NCBI GenBank assembly: GCA_003512955.1
Contig: DOTG01000015.1
Coordinates: forward strand, 124,001-188,000
Direction: 5' to 3'
Source of the DNA: Marinilabiliales bacterium
GTDB taxonomy: Bacteria; Bacteroidota; Bacteroidia; Bacteroidales; SZUA-534
Length of the DNA: 64,000 nt
Below are positions 44,802 through 53,389 of the stretch, piece by piece (the stretch's first letter is position 1; every line of letters starts with the position of its first letter). The notes under the pieces are model-generated. The model worked only from the letters and a program-made list of their open reading frames with translations. It searched no databases and was not told the DNA's origin. Position numbers and translations under genes: made by a program.

Positions 44802-45872
44802 TTATTTATGAGCATGCAGGCCATAGACATACCTCCGCCAGAACTTGTAATGTGTAAATGATGTATATACCACCAACTTATTGAACCACCTGTAACGCAT
44901 AAAAAAATGAAGAACCCGGTAGCTTATAAAGAACATGCCCAGATAAACTGTTCCATCCACTACAAATGTGAGTATTTCAATGCCAAATTTGTTGAAATGC
45001 TGAGCAAAAAAAGCTTCCAACGATAAATTCCTATAAAGCCAAACAAAAATGAAACTGTTGATGATAAAGATAACAAGGGCAATGTAACCATGAGCCGTTT
45101 CAATAGCTTTCTTTTGGCAACCATTCATGCAGTGCATACAACTTTCGCAATTGAAAGTCCAGAATGGACGGTCCGCGACCCATTTTATTGCCTGTACCGG
45201 ACATTGTTTGATGCATAACCCACATCGGTTGCAATCGGAACTGGCCACAAACGATTTTGCAATGATAAACCGACCGATTAAATAGTAACCTATGGCAATA
45301 GGTGAGATAATTAAATCCTGAACGATATCATAAAGTGCTTTGTAATCTTTTTTCCCTGAAAAAATAGTTTGAGCAAATTGGTGCACTTCGGCGTTTCTTT
45401 TTTTAAATAAACTTTCTATTACATTTTGTTTTAATCCGGGATGCAACGAAATCCAGTTCGAGGGCAAATCCACCGGACGCATCCCAACAATCCGGTATCC
45501 TTTGAATAGTAGCACTAAAGCAGTAAATAGTTGTGCCAATCCACTAAGTCCGGGCAAGAATATTTTGCCAGCTTTCATACCGGCACGTGTATTCATGATG
45601 AAAGCACTATTGTTTTTTGCACGTGGAAACCGCAAAATAAAATGAAACATGATGGGCGGAAAATTAAAACCATGTGTAGGAGCTATAAAACCGACCAACG
45701 CCCTTGAGGTCATTTCTGGTTTCCTACGGTCAGTAAGTTCTGAAATAGCGGTTAACGTAGTTGGTATCCCCAAGGAATCGGCCTCAGATTTCATCCATTC
45801 CGATACGTGTTTGGCATTTCCGGTACCTGAGAAATAGTATAATCGGCATGTATCGAAAGAGGCTCTGTCCAT
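44802..45872 (-). CDS. EFR1-type flavodoxin/ferredoxin with membrane tail
   Basis: From the ATG at 45872 the product has 356 residues. A flavodoxin-like domain (about 1-170) begins RLYYFSGTGNAKHVSEWM, whose SGTGN binds FMN phosphate. A 2[4Fe-4S] ferredoxin domain follows (near 205-255): DCNRCGLCIKQCPVQAIKW and FNCESCMHCMNGCQKKAIE, with two full CxxCxxCxxxC sets. The C-terminus has about two transmembrane segments, unlike the soluble EFR1 norm. It probably moves electrons at the membrane in anaerobic metabolism. An upstream in-frame ATG (45953) adds 27 residues that do not fit the fold. Confidence 0.88.
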   Translation of the reverse strand: MDRASFDTCRLYYFSGTGNAKHVSEWMKSEADSLGIPTTLTAISELTDRRKPEMTSRALVGFIAPTHGFNFPPIMFHFILRFPRAKNNSAFIMNTRAGMKAGKIFLPGLSGLAQLFTALVLLFKGYRIVGMRPVDLPSNWISLHPGLKQNVIESLFKKRNAEVHQFAQTIFSGKKDYKALYDIVQDLIISPIAIGYYLIGRFIIAKSFVASSDCNRCGLCIKQCPVQAIKWVADRPFWTFNCESCMHCMNGCQKKAIETAHGYIALVIFIINSFIFVWLYRNLSLEAFFAQHFNKFGIEILTFVVDGTVYLGMFFISYRVLHFFMRYRWFNKLVVYTSFTHYKFWRRYVYGLHAHK

Positions 45873-46113
45873 TATAATTGTGGATTTGTTAGAACTATTG
45901 AAACAATGTATTAAAAATAGTATTTTTTTTGATTTTAAATTTGGTGTAAACACAAAACAACCGGATCAGTATGGCTTGGATTTTGAAATTTCACTTGCGG
46001 ATCAAGGTAATTTGTCAATTGAGCAAGATCCATATTATAGCAAAAAAACTAATTTTATAACTCAATATTTGATTTGTTAATACCCCCAAAGGACTTTTAT
46101 TAAAAACAGACGT

Positions 46114-46359
46114 ATGGAAAAGCAAGTAACAGCCGAAATGTCTTTTTTCCCAGTACAGACCGGCGATTATAAGTCAGAGATTAATAAGGCCATTGAAATT
46201 ATCCGTGGTTTTAACCTGGAATATAAAATTGGGCTTCTGTCCACCACGGTGCGGGGTGATCAAACGCTCATTTTTAAAATGGTGTACAAAGTGTTCAGTT
46301 CTATGGATGAACAATGTAAATTTGTGCTGTCGGTAAAGTATTCAAATTTACCTTTATAG
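46114..46359 (+). CDS. MTH1187-type thiamine-binding protein
   Basis: A protein of 81 residues with the ferredoxin-like fold of the MTH1187/YkoF-related family: TAEMSFFPVQTGDYKSEINKAIEIIRG then YKIGLLSTTVRGD. The family binds thiamine or related ligands; the physiological role is unclear. It is a single gene with no riboswitch-like structure upstream. The 240 nt before it hold only a weak TTG-started frame that I do not accept. Confidence 0.72.
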   Translation: MEKQVTAEMSFFPVQTGDYKSEINKAIEIIRGFNLEYKIGLLSTTVRGDQTLIFKMVYKVFSSMDEQCKFVLSVKYSNLPL

Positions 46360-46423
46360 GTTTTTTGGTTGTTAGTGGGCATAAAAATTAGTGGCATCTG
46401 CATTCCAAAAAAAGTAAAAATAG

Positions 46424-46454
46424 TTTGTGGTTGTTATCATAAAAGATAACTTTG
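46424..46454 (+). promoter_or_regulatory. Full promoter with operator before the toxin-antitoxin locus
   Basis: -33 TTTG (46424-46427), a 19-nt spacer and -7 TAACTTTG (46447-46454) match the Bacteroidota consensus exactly. An inverted repeat, GTTATC (46433-46438) and GATAAC (46445-46450), sits inside the spacer and overlaps the -7 box, the expected site for the HigA-like repressor. The ATG at 46459 lies only 4 nt beyond the box, so the transcript should be leaderless or nearly so. Confidence 0.8.
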
Positions 46455-46458
46455 CAAT

Positions 46459-46803
46459 ATGAACAGGCAGATCATATTTCATGGTGATTACTTCATGGAT
46501 TTCTATAAAACCTTAGATTTAAGTACAAAATCTAAAGTTCAATATGTGTTTGAATTAATCAAACAGGTTGATAGGGTTCCAATAAAGTTCTTAGCTCCAA
46601 TGACAGGATATGACGGACTTTTTGAAGTAAAGATTGAATTTGAATCTAATATCTATCGAATATTTTGTTGCTTTGACCAAGACCGACTTGTTGTACTTTT
46701 TAATGGATTTCAAAAGAAAACCCAGAAGACACCAAAGAATGAAATTGAAAAAGCAATGCGACTGAAAAACGAATATTTTGAACTAAAAAATATAAAGAAA
46801 TGA
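46459..46803 (+). CDS. RelE/HigB-family toxin
   Basis: A protein of 114 residues of the Gp49/HigB-like RelE superfamily, usually a ribosome-dependent mRNA endonuclease. Family features are KTLDLSTKSKVQYVFELIKQVDRVP, the strand pair YDGLFEVKIEFESNIYRIFCCFD with its conserved Arg, and LVVLFNGFQKKTQKTPKNEIEKAMRLKNEYF. Toxin first, antitoxin second is the HigBA order. The stop overlaps the antitoxin start by 4 nt. Confidence 0.9.
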   Translation: MNRQIIFHGDYFMDFYKTLDLSTKSKVQYVFELIKQVDRVPIKFLAPMTGYDGLFEVKIEFESNIYRIFCCFDQDRLVVLFNGFQKKTQKTPKNEIEKAMRLKNEYFELKNIKK

Positions 46804-47099
46804 AAGATTATAGCAGGGTTACCAATTTTGACGAATTGATTGAAAGGGAGCATGGTAAAATTGGAACAGACACTCGAAATGAATATGAAGAACGAGCTCA
46901 AATGTTTATTGTAAGTGAAATGCTTAAGGAAGCACGGCATGACGCTAATTTGACTCAAGAACAACTTGCGGTAAAAGCTGGGACAAAAAAAAGTTATATT
47001 TCAAAGATTGAAAATGCAAAAGGCAACATTCAACTCTCGACTTTGATAAGGATTTTTGAAAAAGGATTAAATAGAAAAGTTGGATTGACCTTTTTATAG
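46800..47099 (+). CDS. HigA-like XRE-family antitoxin
   Basis: A protein of 99 residues with a C-terminal helix-turn-helix: DANLTQEQLAVKAGTKKSYISKIENAKGNIQLSTLIRIFEKGL (about 53-95). The N-terminal 45 residues probably cover the toxin. It should bind the GTTATC/GATAAC repeat over its own promoter and repress the pair. It overlaps the toxin gene by 4 nt. Confidence 0.92.
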   Translation: MKDYSRVTNFDELIEREHGKIGTDTRNEYEERAQMFIVSEMLKEARHDANLTQEQLAVKAGTKKSYISKIENAKGNIQLSTLIRIFEKGLNRKVGLTFL

Positions 47100-47250
47100 G
47101 AATTACGACCACTAACCCGCGCTAAAACGTAATTGCTTCAAGGGTTTTGGGAGGTTCGGTTTTAGAATGAATTTAAACGAACAAAAAGAAATTAAACACG
47201 CAACTACGTTTAGTACCATCGTTATTCGCACCATCACCTTTTTACCTGGT

Positions 47251-47814
47251 CTATTTTCGGACAAAATTCCACCAATGCCTTTCTTTGTTTGACCCGAAAA
47301 AGGTATCCCGGTTCACATATCGGATATTTTCGATAGTATATAAAGCATTTGGGTTGTGGGTTTGAATTATTTCAATAACCGATGGGATTTTCTTGCGGGT
47401 TACAATAATATAAACCACACCAACTAACCCTTGAGTTCCCTCGGCTGGTATAAATGTAACTCCGTATCCTTCATTTTTCAATGCATGGACAAGATCAAAG
47501 GCCTCGCGTTTGGTTATTACCCGCACCAATTCATGACCTAAAGCCAGTTTTTCTTCTATCTTCATGCCAATATAATTACCAGTGGCAAATCCTCCCGCGT
47601 AAGCAATGTAACAAATCCAGTTATCAAGGTTTTGAATAATTTTGCTGATAGCCAATATCCAAATAAGTACTTCGAAAAAACCGATGATGGGAGCAATCTT
47701 TTTTAATCCTTTGGCAACTAAAATAATACGGACGGTTCCCATACTTACATCGCAAATGCGCGCGATAAAAATGAGTAAAGGAATGATCAGGTATGAGTAG
47801 TAATCAAAGTTCAT
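47251..47814 (-). CDS. UPF0316 membrane protein with DUF2179 domain
   Basis: A protein of 187 residues. Three transmembrane segments (about 8-30, 42-62, 68-85) include IARICDVSMGTVRIILVAKGLK, the UPF0316 signature. A cytoplasmic DUF2179 domain follows (about 95-170, with ALGHELVRVITKREAFDLVHALKNEGYGVTFIPAEG). The function is not established. It is a single gene that converges on the toxin-antitoxin locus. Confidence 0.9.
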   Translation of the reverse strand: MNFDYYSYLIIPLLIFIARICDVSMGTVRIILVAKGLKKIAPIIGFFEVLIWILAISKIIQNLDNWICYIAYAGGFATGNYIGMKIEEKLALGHELVRVITKREAFDLVHALKNEGYGVTFIPAEGTQGLVGVVYIIVTRKKIPSVIEIIQTHNPNALYTIENIRYVNRDTFFGSNKERHWWNFVRK

Positions 47815-48003
47815 TTTTCTTATTTTTTTCCAAAGATACTATCTGCCGGATAAATTACCCATTTTGGCAGTAGTTAAAATATTTCACGAGAATATATTTA
47901 GTTAATTAATTAGCTTTGCTGAGGTTGTCCTTCGTCCTCAGTTGGCCTCGTGGACATCCATGTTATATTCATGCCCTTTTGTGTAAGGTAGTGCATGGAT
48001 GTT

Positions 48004-51000
48004 TCAACCGTGGGATTCGGTGTTAAGGAGTTTCTGAATCTGTTCGCACAGAATATTTTTATTGATTGGTTTTGAAACAAACCCGGTAGCTCCGGCAAGA
48101 AACGCGGCTTCCCGATCGCTGTCCATGGCATAGGCCGATTGAATGATGACCGGTAAATCGGGCCGTGTCAACCGTATCTCACGGGTTGCCTGGAGGCCAT
48201 CCATTTCGGGCATTTTCACATCCATGAGCACCAAATCAATTTCAAGATGTGTCTTGCAAAGCTCAACAGCTTCCAACCCGTTTTGGGCGTGTAAGATTTT
48301 TATTTCCTGTTTTGATAATAATTCAAATAAAAACAAAAAATTGATCTCTTCGTCTTCAGCTAAGAGGATGGTTTTATTAGCGGTAATAGGGTTGGTAGTC
48401 AGTTCTTTTTCTGCGTTTCCGGGGTGCTCCTGTTTAATGGTTCCTGTATAGGGGATTGTAAAATAAAATTTGGTTCCCACATTTTCCTCCGACTCCAGAT
48501 AAATCTTACCCCCCAGCAATTCCACCAGTTTTTGCGAAATGGAAAGTCCCAATCCTGTACCCCGGAATCTTTGGATGGTATGATTTTCTACCTGGCGGAA
48601 GCGTTCAAAAATGAGTTGGTGCATGTGTTCCGGAATCCCGGCTCCGGTGTCTTGAACAAAGAATTCTAAATAGTCACCTTTGGCAGCGTATCCAAAACTA
48701 ATGTGCCCTTTGTTGGTAAACTTAAAAGCGTTGCTCAACAGGTTATTCAGAACCTGAACCAATCGTTGTTTGTCGGTTAAAATAACTGATTGAACATCCG
48801 ACAAATCTTTGTAAGGAAAAAGGGAGAGGTTTTGGTCCTTGGCTTTGGGGCTGTAAAACGAAAAAAGCTCAGTAATAATGTCGTTTACTGTAACAGGTTG
48901 GTTATAAAGGGTGATTTGGCCAACCTCAATCTTTGAAATATCCAAAATATCGTCCACAATGGTCAGTAGCTGTTTTCCGCTTTCTATCACTATATTCGCA
49001 TAGCTTCTCCTTTTTTCAGGCGATATATCGTCCTGTATAAACAATTCTGAAAAACCAATGATACCGTTCATCGGGGTCCGAATCTCATGGCTCATATTGG
49101 CTAAAAAGGCCGATTTAAGCTTGTCGCTTTCTTCTGCTTTTTCCTTAGCTTTTATCAATTCCTCCTGATATTTTTGGCGTTCAATAATTTTCAATGCACT
49201 ATCCATTAAAAGCGTAATCTGTTTTACATCAGTTTCGGTATATTGTGTCGTATGATTAGTCAATGCAATCCCCAATAAGGTAGTGTTGTCTATAATCACA
49301 GGGATCAACATAAAGTTCTTCCAGGGGATCAGCTCCTTTAAGTGGACACCCAGAAAGATTAAATTGTCTGGAAAATTGTTGAAGATTTGGGCTTTTTGGC
49401 TTTTTATGAGGTCTTTTACAAATGTTTTTTTTACTTCAATATCGATACTTCTGAATAGTTCCCGTTGTTGGTCCGAAATGTGGTCTTTCGAATTGGCATC
49501 AATAGTAAATTGCATTGTTGGGACATGGTACTTAAAAATAAACCCCATCTGGCTTGATGTTAAGAACAACGCTTCGTTAAGCACCTGATCGAACATTTCG
49601 GGGGTGTTGGTTGCATTTAGCTGGGCAATTCTGAAAAGGCTTTCCAACCGGTCGTTATGACGTTTCAGTTCAAGTTCAATTTTCTTTTTCTCGGTTATAT
49701 CCTGGACAATTCCGTACCTGCGGATAAGGTTCCCCTCTTTATCGAATTTTAAAAAGGCCTTTGAGTACACGTGTTTGACCCCTTTAGTTGGGGAAAGAAT
49801 CCGGTATTCCCAATCGAAATCAGTTTTTTTGGCAGCTACATTTTGTTGAACCGTGTTAAAAAAATGCTCCCGATCGTCAGGATGTAAGGCACTGAGAAGA
49901 TGGGCGGGGGTTACCGGATAATCATAATATTCATCGAAGAATATATTATAGGTTTCATAGGAACCCATGAACAGATTTTCTTTTAGCATGGCTTCGTACC
50001 AACCTATTTTTCCAGCTTTTTGGATTTCAAAAAACCGACTTTCGGTAATTTCAGCCTTTTCCTTTTCTTTTACAATTTGGTCGTGATACTTCTGTTTCTC
50101 AATCAAATGCCAAATGCTTTCAAGTAACCGGATTAAATGCTCATAGGGGATTTTTTCACCCGGGTCTTTGGCAATTTTAAACGCATAAAGCAGTTTATTG
50201 CCTGATTCTCCTAAAATGGGAAAGCAGATTAAGGTTTCTTTTTGCCTTGAAACCAGGTCTATGTCGTCGTTGAAAATCGTCGCGGCATCATCATCGTTGA
50301 TAGTGATGGCTTCATAACTTTTTTGTTTAGAGGACAAAAGGTGTTTAAAGTAACTGATTTGTTGAGTTGTTAGGTCTATTACCCTATTTGATGGGTGGAA
50401 GGAGAGGATTTCAATTTCACTTAATGAGTCTATATACAGGCTAAAACCAAAATGAGTTTGCATAAAGGAGCTGACTTCACTGGTGCAATACAATAATAAT
50501 TCCTGCAACGTAGCTACCTTTTTCTCAGACAGTTCTACCTGAATTTGAAGTACCTTGTTGTTCATCTCCTGATCGTAATTAGACCGCCGTTTTTCGGTTA
50601 CATCGGTAAAAACCGAGGCAAAATACCCTAGCTGGGGAGAATAAACTTTGGCATCAAAATACTTGTCAAGAGTTTTATAATAATTGGTGTAACTTTTTGG
50701 AACACCTGTAAGTGCCGTTTCCCCAAACGTCTCAATCCAATAAGTTTCGGTTTCGGGCATCAATTGGAGTACGGTTTTATGAATAAGTTCCTCTTTTTTG
50801 AAGCCAAATAGTTTTTCATAGGTAGAGTTTACATCCAGATAGAGATAATCAATGGGGTGGTTGTGTTCATCGGTTATGATTTTATGAAGGGCAAAAGCCT
50901 CATTCATGTTTTCGAACAATAATTTGTATTGCTGGTTGATTACATCGCGATCAATTTCAACTTTTTTTTGTTGTGTAATGTTACGCATAGCGGTAACCCT

Positions 51001-51351
51001 AATTTCCTGCCCTTTTACTTGAATAGATTTTCCGAATATTTCCATCCACATTTCGTTGCCATTCTTATCGATGGCAATTATTTGATAGGGTTCTTCTGAT
51101 TTTAACTGAATATGCTTTAATACCCGGGGCATGTAATCGGGTTTGATAAGGGTGCGGATATCCAACCCTTTTATTTGATCGATGGAATAACCCACTGTTT
51201 CACAAAGCCGTTCGTTGGCTTTAATAATTCTCCCGTCCGTAGAGAATATTCCAATCCCGATGTTGATCTGGCTGAAAAGAAATTTATAAAAATCATCCGA
51301 CTCGCTTTCAATTATTGACACCAAATCGTCAAATGTATTTTTTTCTGTCAT
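48004..51351 (-). CDS. Hybrid sensor histidine kinase with PAS and GAF domains and a receiver
   Basis: A cytoplasmic sensor of 1115 residues with no transmembrane segment. PAS domains lie near 15-130, 140-255 and 440-560 (GIGIFSTDGRIIKANERLCETVGY; FFDEYYDYPVTPAHLLSALHPDDREHF). GAF-like regions lie near 270-420 and 575-715. HisKA has the phosphoacceptor His755 in NMSHEIRTPMNGIIGF, and HATPase has FVQDTGAGIPEHMHQLIFERF and RGTGLGLSISQKLVELLGGK. The receiver domain at the C-terminus carries Asp1044 (LVLMDVKMPEMDG). No response regulator gene is adjacent, so its output partner is elsewhere. Confidence 0.93.
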   Translation of the reverse strand: MTEKNTFDDLVSIIESESDDFYKFLFSQINIGIGIFSTDGRIIKANERLCETVGYSIDQIKGLDIRTLIKPDYMPRVLKHIQLKSEEPYQIIAIDKNGNEMWMEIFGKSIQVKGQEIRVTAMRNITQQKKVEIDRDVINQQYKLLFENMNEAFALHKIITDEHNHPIDYLYLDVNSTYEKLFGFKKEELIHKTVLQLMPETETYWIETFGETALTGVPKSYTNYYKTLDKYFDAKVYSPQLGYFASVFTDVTEKRRSNYDQEMNNKVLQIQVELSEKKVATLQELLLYCTSEVSSFMQTHFGFSLYIDSLSEIEILSFHPSNRVIDLTTQQISYFKHLLSSKQKSYEAITINDDDAATIFNDDIDLVSRQKETLICFPILGESGNKLLYAFKIAKDPGEKIPYEHLIRLLESIWHLIEKQKYHDQIVKEKEKAEITESRFFEIQKAGKIGWYEAMLKENLFMGSYETYNIFFDEYYDYPVTPAHLLSALHPDDREHFFNTVQQNVAAKKTDFDWEYRILSPTKGVKHVYSKAFLKFDKEGNLIRRYGIVQDITEKKKIELELKRHNDRLESLFRIAQLNATNTPEMFDQVLNEALFLTSSQMGFIFKYHVPTMQFTIDANSKDHISDQQRELFRSIDIEVKKTFVKDLIKSQKAQIFNNFPDNLIFLGVHLKELIPWKNFMLIPVIIDNTTLLGIALTNHTTQYTETDVKQITLLMDSALKIIERQKYQEELIKAKEKAEESDKLKSAFLANMSHEIRTPMNGIIGFSELFIQDDISPEKRRSYANIVIESGKQLLTIVDDILDISKIEVGQITLYNQPVTVNDIITELFSFYSPKAKDQNLSLFPYKDLSDVQSVILTDKQRLVQVLNNLLSNAFKFTNKGHISFGYAAKGDYLEFFVQDTGAGIPEHMHQLIFERFRQVENHTIQRFRGTGLGLSISQKLVELLGGKIYLESEENVGTKFYFTIPYTGTIKQEHPGNAEKELTTNPITANKTILLAEDEEINFLFLFELLSKQEIKILHAQNGLEAVELCKTHLEIDLVLMDVKMPEMDGLQATREIRLTRPDLPVIIQSAYAMDSDREAAFLAGATGFVSKPINKNILCEQIQKLLNTESHG

Positions 51352-51642
51352 TTCAACTATATTAAATTATGTAAAATAAATGTCATGGGTATTATAGTGA
51401 ATATATATTAAAAGATTGTACAAAACAAACCATCTAAATAAATGGTTTAAGATCGCAACTCTTTGGCACATGTTCTCTAATTGATTTAATATATGTTGTT
51501 AATGGTTAGTTATAACCACCTTTTAAAAATAATAAAAAAAGAACGATTTATGATATATAGTCTTTCGAATTTTATTAATACTTCAATAAATCAATTTTTT
51601 TGTAACTTAACCCAGTTATTTAAAAACTTAAACAACAATCCG

Positions 51643-52068
51643 ATGAAACAATTACTAGCAACTGTTTTGCTGATTATATCCGGTTTTAGTTGCATTAACA
51701 ACAACCCGCAAGAACTTATAGATGAGGACCGGATGTTCTCGAAGTTCTCAAAAGCACATGGGATGAATAAGGCATTTATTGAATTTGCACATGATTCTGC
51801 CGTGATACTTCGCGATCATTCCATGCCTGTTGTGGGCATTGGGCAGCTTTCAAAACTGTATAGCCGGCCCGATACCTCTTTTTCATTAATTTGGGAACCT
51901 TTATATGGAGCCATAGCACGTTCAGGTGATTTGGGTTATACCTATGGAACTTATACCTTAAAATTAACCGATTCGGTGGCTTATGGTACCTATGTCACCA
52001 TTTGGCGTAAAACCCCCAAAGGATGGAAGTTTGTTTTGGATACAGGAAACGATGGTTTGGCTGAGTGA
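51643..52068 (+). CDS. Small lipoprotein with SnoaL/DUF4440-like fold
   Basis: From the ATG at 51643 the product has 141 residues with a lipobox at Cys17 (SGFSC). The rest resembles the DUF4440/NTF2-like cone fold: MFSKFSKAHGMNKAFIEFAHDSAVILRDHSMPVVG, DLGYTYGTYTL and YGTYVTIWRKTPKGWKFVLDTGNDGL. Such folds serve as binding domains or small enzymes; no catalytic set is evident. Longer in-frame starts from 51493 add 50 residues without signal character and are rejected. Confidence 0.8.
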   Translation: MKQLLATVLLIISGFSCINNNPQELIDEDRMFSKFSKAHGMNKAFIEFAHDSAVILRDHSMPVVGIGQLSKLYSRPDTSFSLIWEPLYGAIARSGDLGYTYGTYTLKLTDSVAYGTYVTIWRKTPKGWKFVLDTGNDGLAE

Positions 52069-52169
52069 AAGGATTTATTTCAATTTCTGTCGCCGGATCC
52101 CCGGTTCTAAAAAGACTTTAATCCCTAGAAAATTTTTTAGTCCAGTTTAAGTTGCACCAATATTAATTT

Positions 52170-52177
52170 TATATTTG
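52170..52177 (+). promoter_or_regulatory. -7 box for the tRNA gene (TATATTTG)
   Basis: Exact TAnnTTTG 10 nt before the mature tRNA start; a TTTA at 52146 lies about 20 nt further up as a weak -33 element. Confidence 0.6.
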
Positions 52178-52187
52178 CCATCTATTT

Positions 52188-52260
52188 CGGGGTATAGCGC
52201 AGTTGGTAGCGTGCCACGTTCGGGACGTGGAGGTCGGGCGTTCGAATCGCCCTACCCCGA
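52188..52260 (+). tRNA. tRNA-Pro (anticodon CGG)
   Basis: Complete cloverleaf. The acceptor stem is CGGGGTA with TACCCCG and discriminator A (52260). The anticodon stem is CCACG/CGTGG with loop TTCGGGA, giving CGG at 52221-52223 (reads CCG). The T-loop is TTCGAAT. CCA is not encoded. Confidence 0.95.
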
Positions 52261-52278
52261 CAATCCGCCGCCGCGGAC

Positions 52279-52323
52279 AATGGAAATACCTGAAAACCGC
52301 ATGGATTTTCAGGTATTTCCATT
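52279..52323. repeat. Perfect 18-bp stem-loop after the tRNA
   Basis: AATGGAAATACCTGAAAA pairs exactly with its reverse complement across a 9-nt loop (52297-52305). It starts 19 nt beyond the tRNA. No T-run follows, so it may act in 3' processing or stabilise RNA; it could also work as a terminator. Confidence 0.85.
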
Positions 52324-52380
52324 TTGGCTGGTGCTTAAATCCACAAGCTGCAGTGCGGTAATTTTGTTACATCCATGCCT

Positions 52381-52440
52381 AGGTTAAACAACGATCTTCT
52401 TGCTATTATATAGTTCACCTGCGGAATCTGGGTAATTTGA
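52381..52440 (-). repeat. Probable third, divergent copy of the dispersed element (copy C)
   Basis: On the minus strand it reads TCCGCAGGTGAA, then after about 13 nt CAAGAAG, the same words at nearly the same spacing as copy B. The similarity then fades. It lies between the tRNA-Pro gene and the sigma factor. Confidence 0.45.
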
Positions 52441-52495
52441 AATATACCAGTACGGGAGTTTTATCACTTTTGAATTATTTTTTTAAAAAAATAGT

Positions 52496-52503
52496 TACAT
52501 TTG
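52496..52503 (+). promoter_or_regulatory. -7 box before the sigma factor gene (TACATTTG)
   Basis: Exact TAnnTTTG 43 nt before the ATG at 52547. A TTTG at 52469-52472 lies 23 nt upstream, slightly wide. The surrounding GTTACATTTG recurs at 56629 before the sulfur cluster. Confidence 0.55.
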
Positions 52504-52546
52504 AAACTAAATACAACTAACAGTATTCATCCTTAAATTGGATACA

Positions 52547-53107
52547 ATGAATGAATTTAATCCAAAAATCCTCACCGAATGGGTCAATGCCTATACCAGC
52601 GAGCTTTATTCATGGGCACAGCACAAGGTGTCGGATATTGAACTTGCTAAAGATTTAGTACAGGATACCTTTTTGGCCGCATCGGAAAAAATGGTTGCTT
52701 TTCAGGGTGATAGCTCCCCAAAAACCTGGCTTTTTGCCATTCTTAATCATAAGATTATTGATGTTTATCGTACTAAAGTTCAAAAGACGGTCAATTTTGA
52801 AAATGAATCCTTTTCGAACTTTTTTGATCAATACGGAGGATGGAAACAGGAGAAACGTCCGGAATCATGGGATGAAGAAAATGGGAATTTATTAGATGAT
52901 ATTGAATTCCAGTTGATTTTAAAAAAGTGTTTAGACGTCCTGCCCGAAAAATGGAGTACCTGCGTAAAACTAAAGTACCTATCAGGTAAAAATGGCGATG
53001 AAATTTGTCAGGAATTGGATATAGCAACTACTAATTACTGGCAAATCATTCACAGGGCTAAACTACAGTTGAGAGATTGCGTTGATAAAAATTGGTTCAA
53101 AAACTAG
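52547..53107 (+). CDS. ECF-type RNA polymerase sigma factor
   Basis: A protein of 186 residues. Region 2 has YSWAQHKVSDIELAKDLVQDTFLAASEKM and SPKTWLFAILNHKIIDVYRTK; region 4 has VLPEKWSTCVKLKYLSGKNGDEICQELDIATTNYWQIIHRAKLQLRDCV. The layout is that of group 4 sigma factors working with a zinc anti-sigma factor, and the next gene is such a protein. The ATG at 52547 is preferred over a TTG three codons earlier. Confidence 0.95.
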   Translation: MNEFNPKILTEWVNAYTSELYSWAQHKVSDIELAKDLVQDTFLAASEKMVAFQGDSSPKTWLFAILNHKIIDVYRTKVQKTVNFENESFSNFFDQYGGWKQEKRPESWDEENGNLLDDIEFQLILKKCLDVLPEKWSTCVKLKYLSGKNGDEICQELDIATTNYWQIIHRAKLQLRDCVDKNWFKN

Positions 53108-53110
53108 AAG

Positions 53111-53380
53111 ATGAAAAAAATAATGCACCTATTATTTCTTTCTTGCTTAAAAGCTACAGAACTTATTGAAAGGAAATTACACTATTCACTCGCGTGGCAT
53201 GAGCTCCTGCAACTCAAGGTTCATAAACTCATGTGTGATGCCTGCAAAACCTACGAGAAACAATCTATTTTTCTTGAAGAAACTATTAAAAAAACACTAA
53301 CTGATGATAAAAAAGAGCTCATTGATTTAGAAAGCCTAAAAAAAATAATCCACGATAAACTGGAAAAACAAACTTATTAA
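53111..53380 (+). CDS. ZAS-type zinc anti-sigma factor
   Basis: A protein of 89 residues, 3 nt after the sigma gene. The signature His38-x3-Cys42-x2-Cys45 (HKLMCDAC) is the zinc-binding anti-sigma motif whose release can respond to thiol oxidation. The N-terminal helices would wrap the sigma factor and no transmembrane segment is seen. A redox- or stress-linked sigma switch is inferred from the family. Confidence 0.82.
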   Translation: MKKIMHLLFLSCLKATELIERKLHYSLAWHELLQLKVHKLMCDACKTYEKQSIFLEETIKKTLTDDKKELIDLESLKKIIHDKLEKQTY

Positions 53381-53389
53381 ATTGATAGT

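Noticed and set aside
45880..46080. Plus-strand frame of 66 residues before the thiamine-binding gene
   Set aside because: TTG start, no ribosome site, no recognisable fold, overlaps no operon; likely chance in AT-rich DNA.
47122..47165. Imperfect inverted repeat CTAAAAC...GTTTTAG just after the toxin-antitoxin genes, considered as an integron attC site
   Set aside because: Core sites RYYYAAC/GTTRRRY are not matched well and no integrase or cassette array is present; left as a weak hint only.
52175..52387. Frame of 70 residues across the tRNA
   Set aside because: It reads through the tRNA-Pro gene and the hairpin; composition is set by the tRNA, not by coding.
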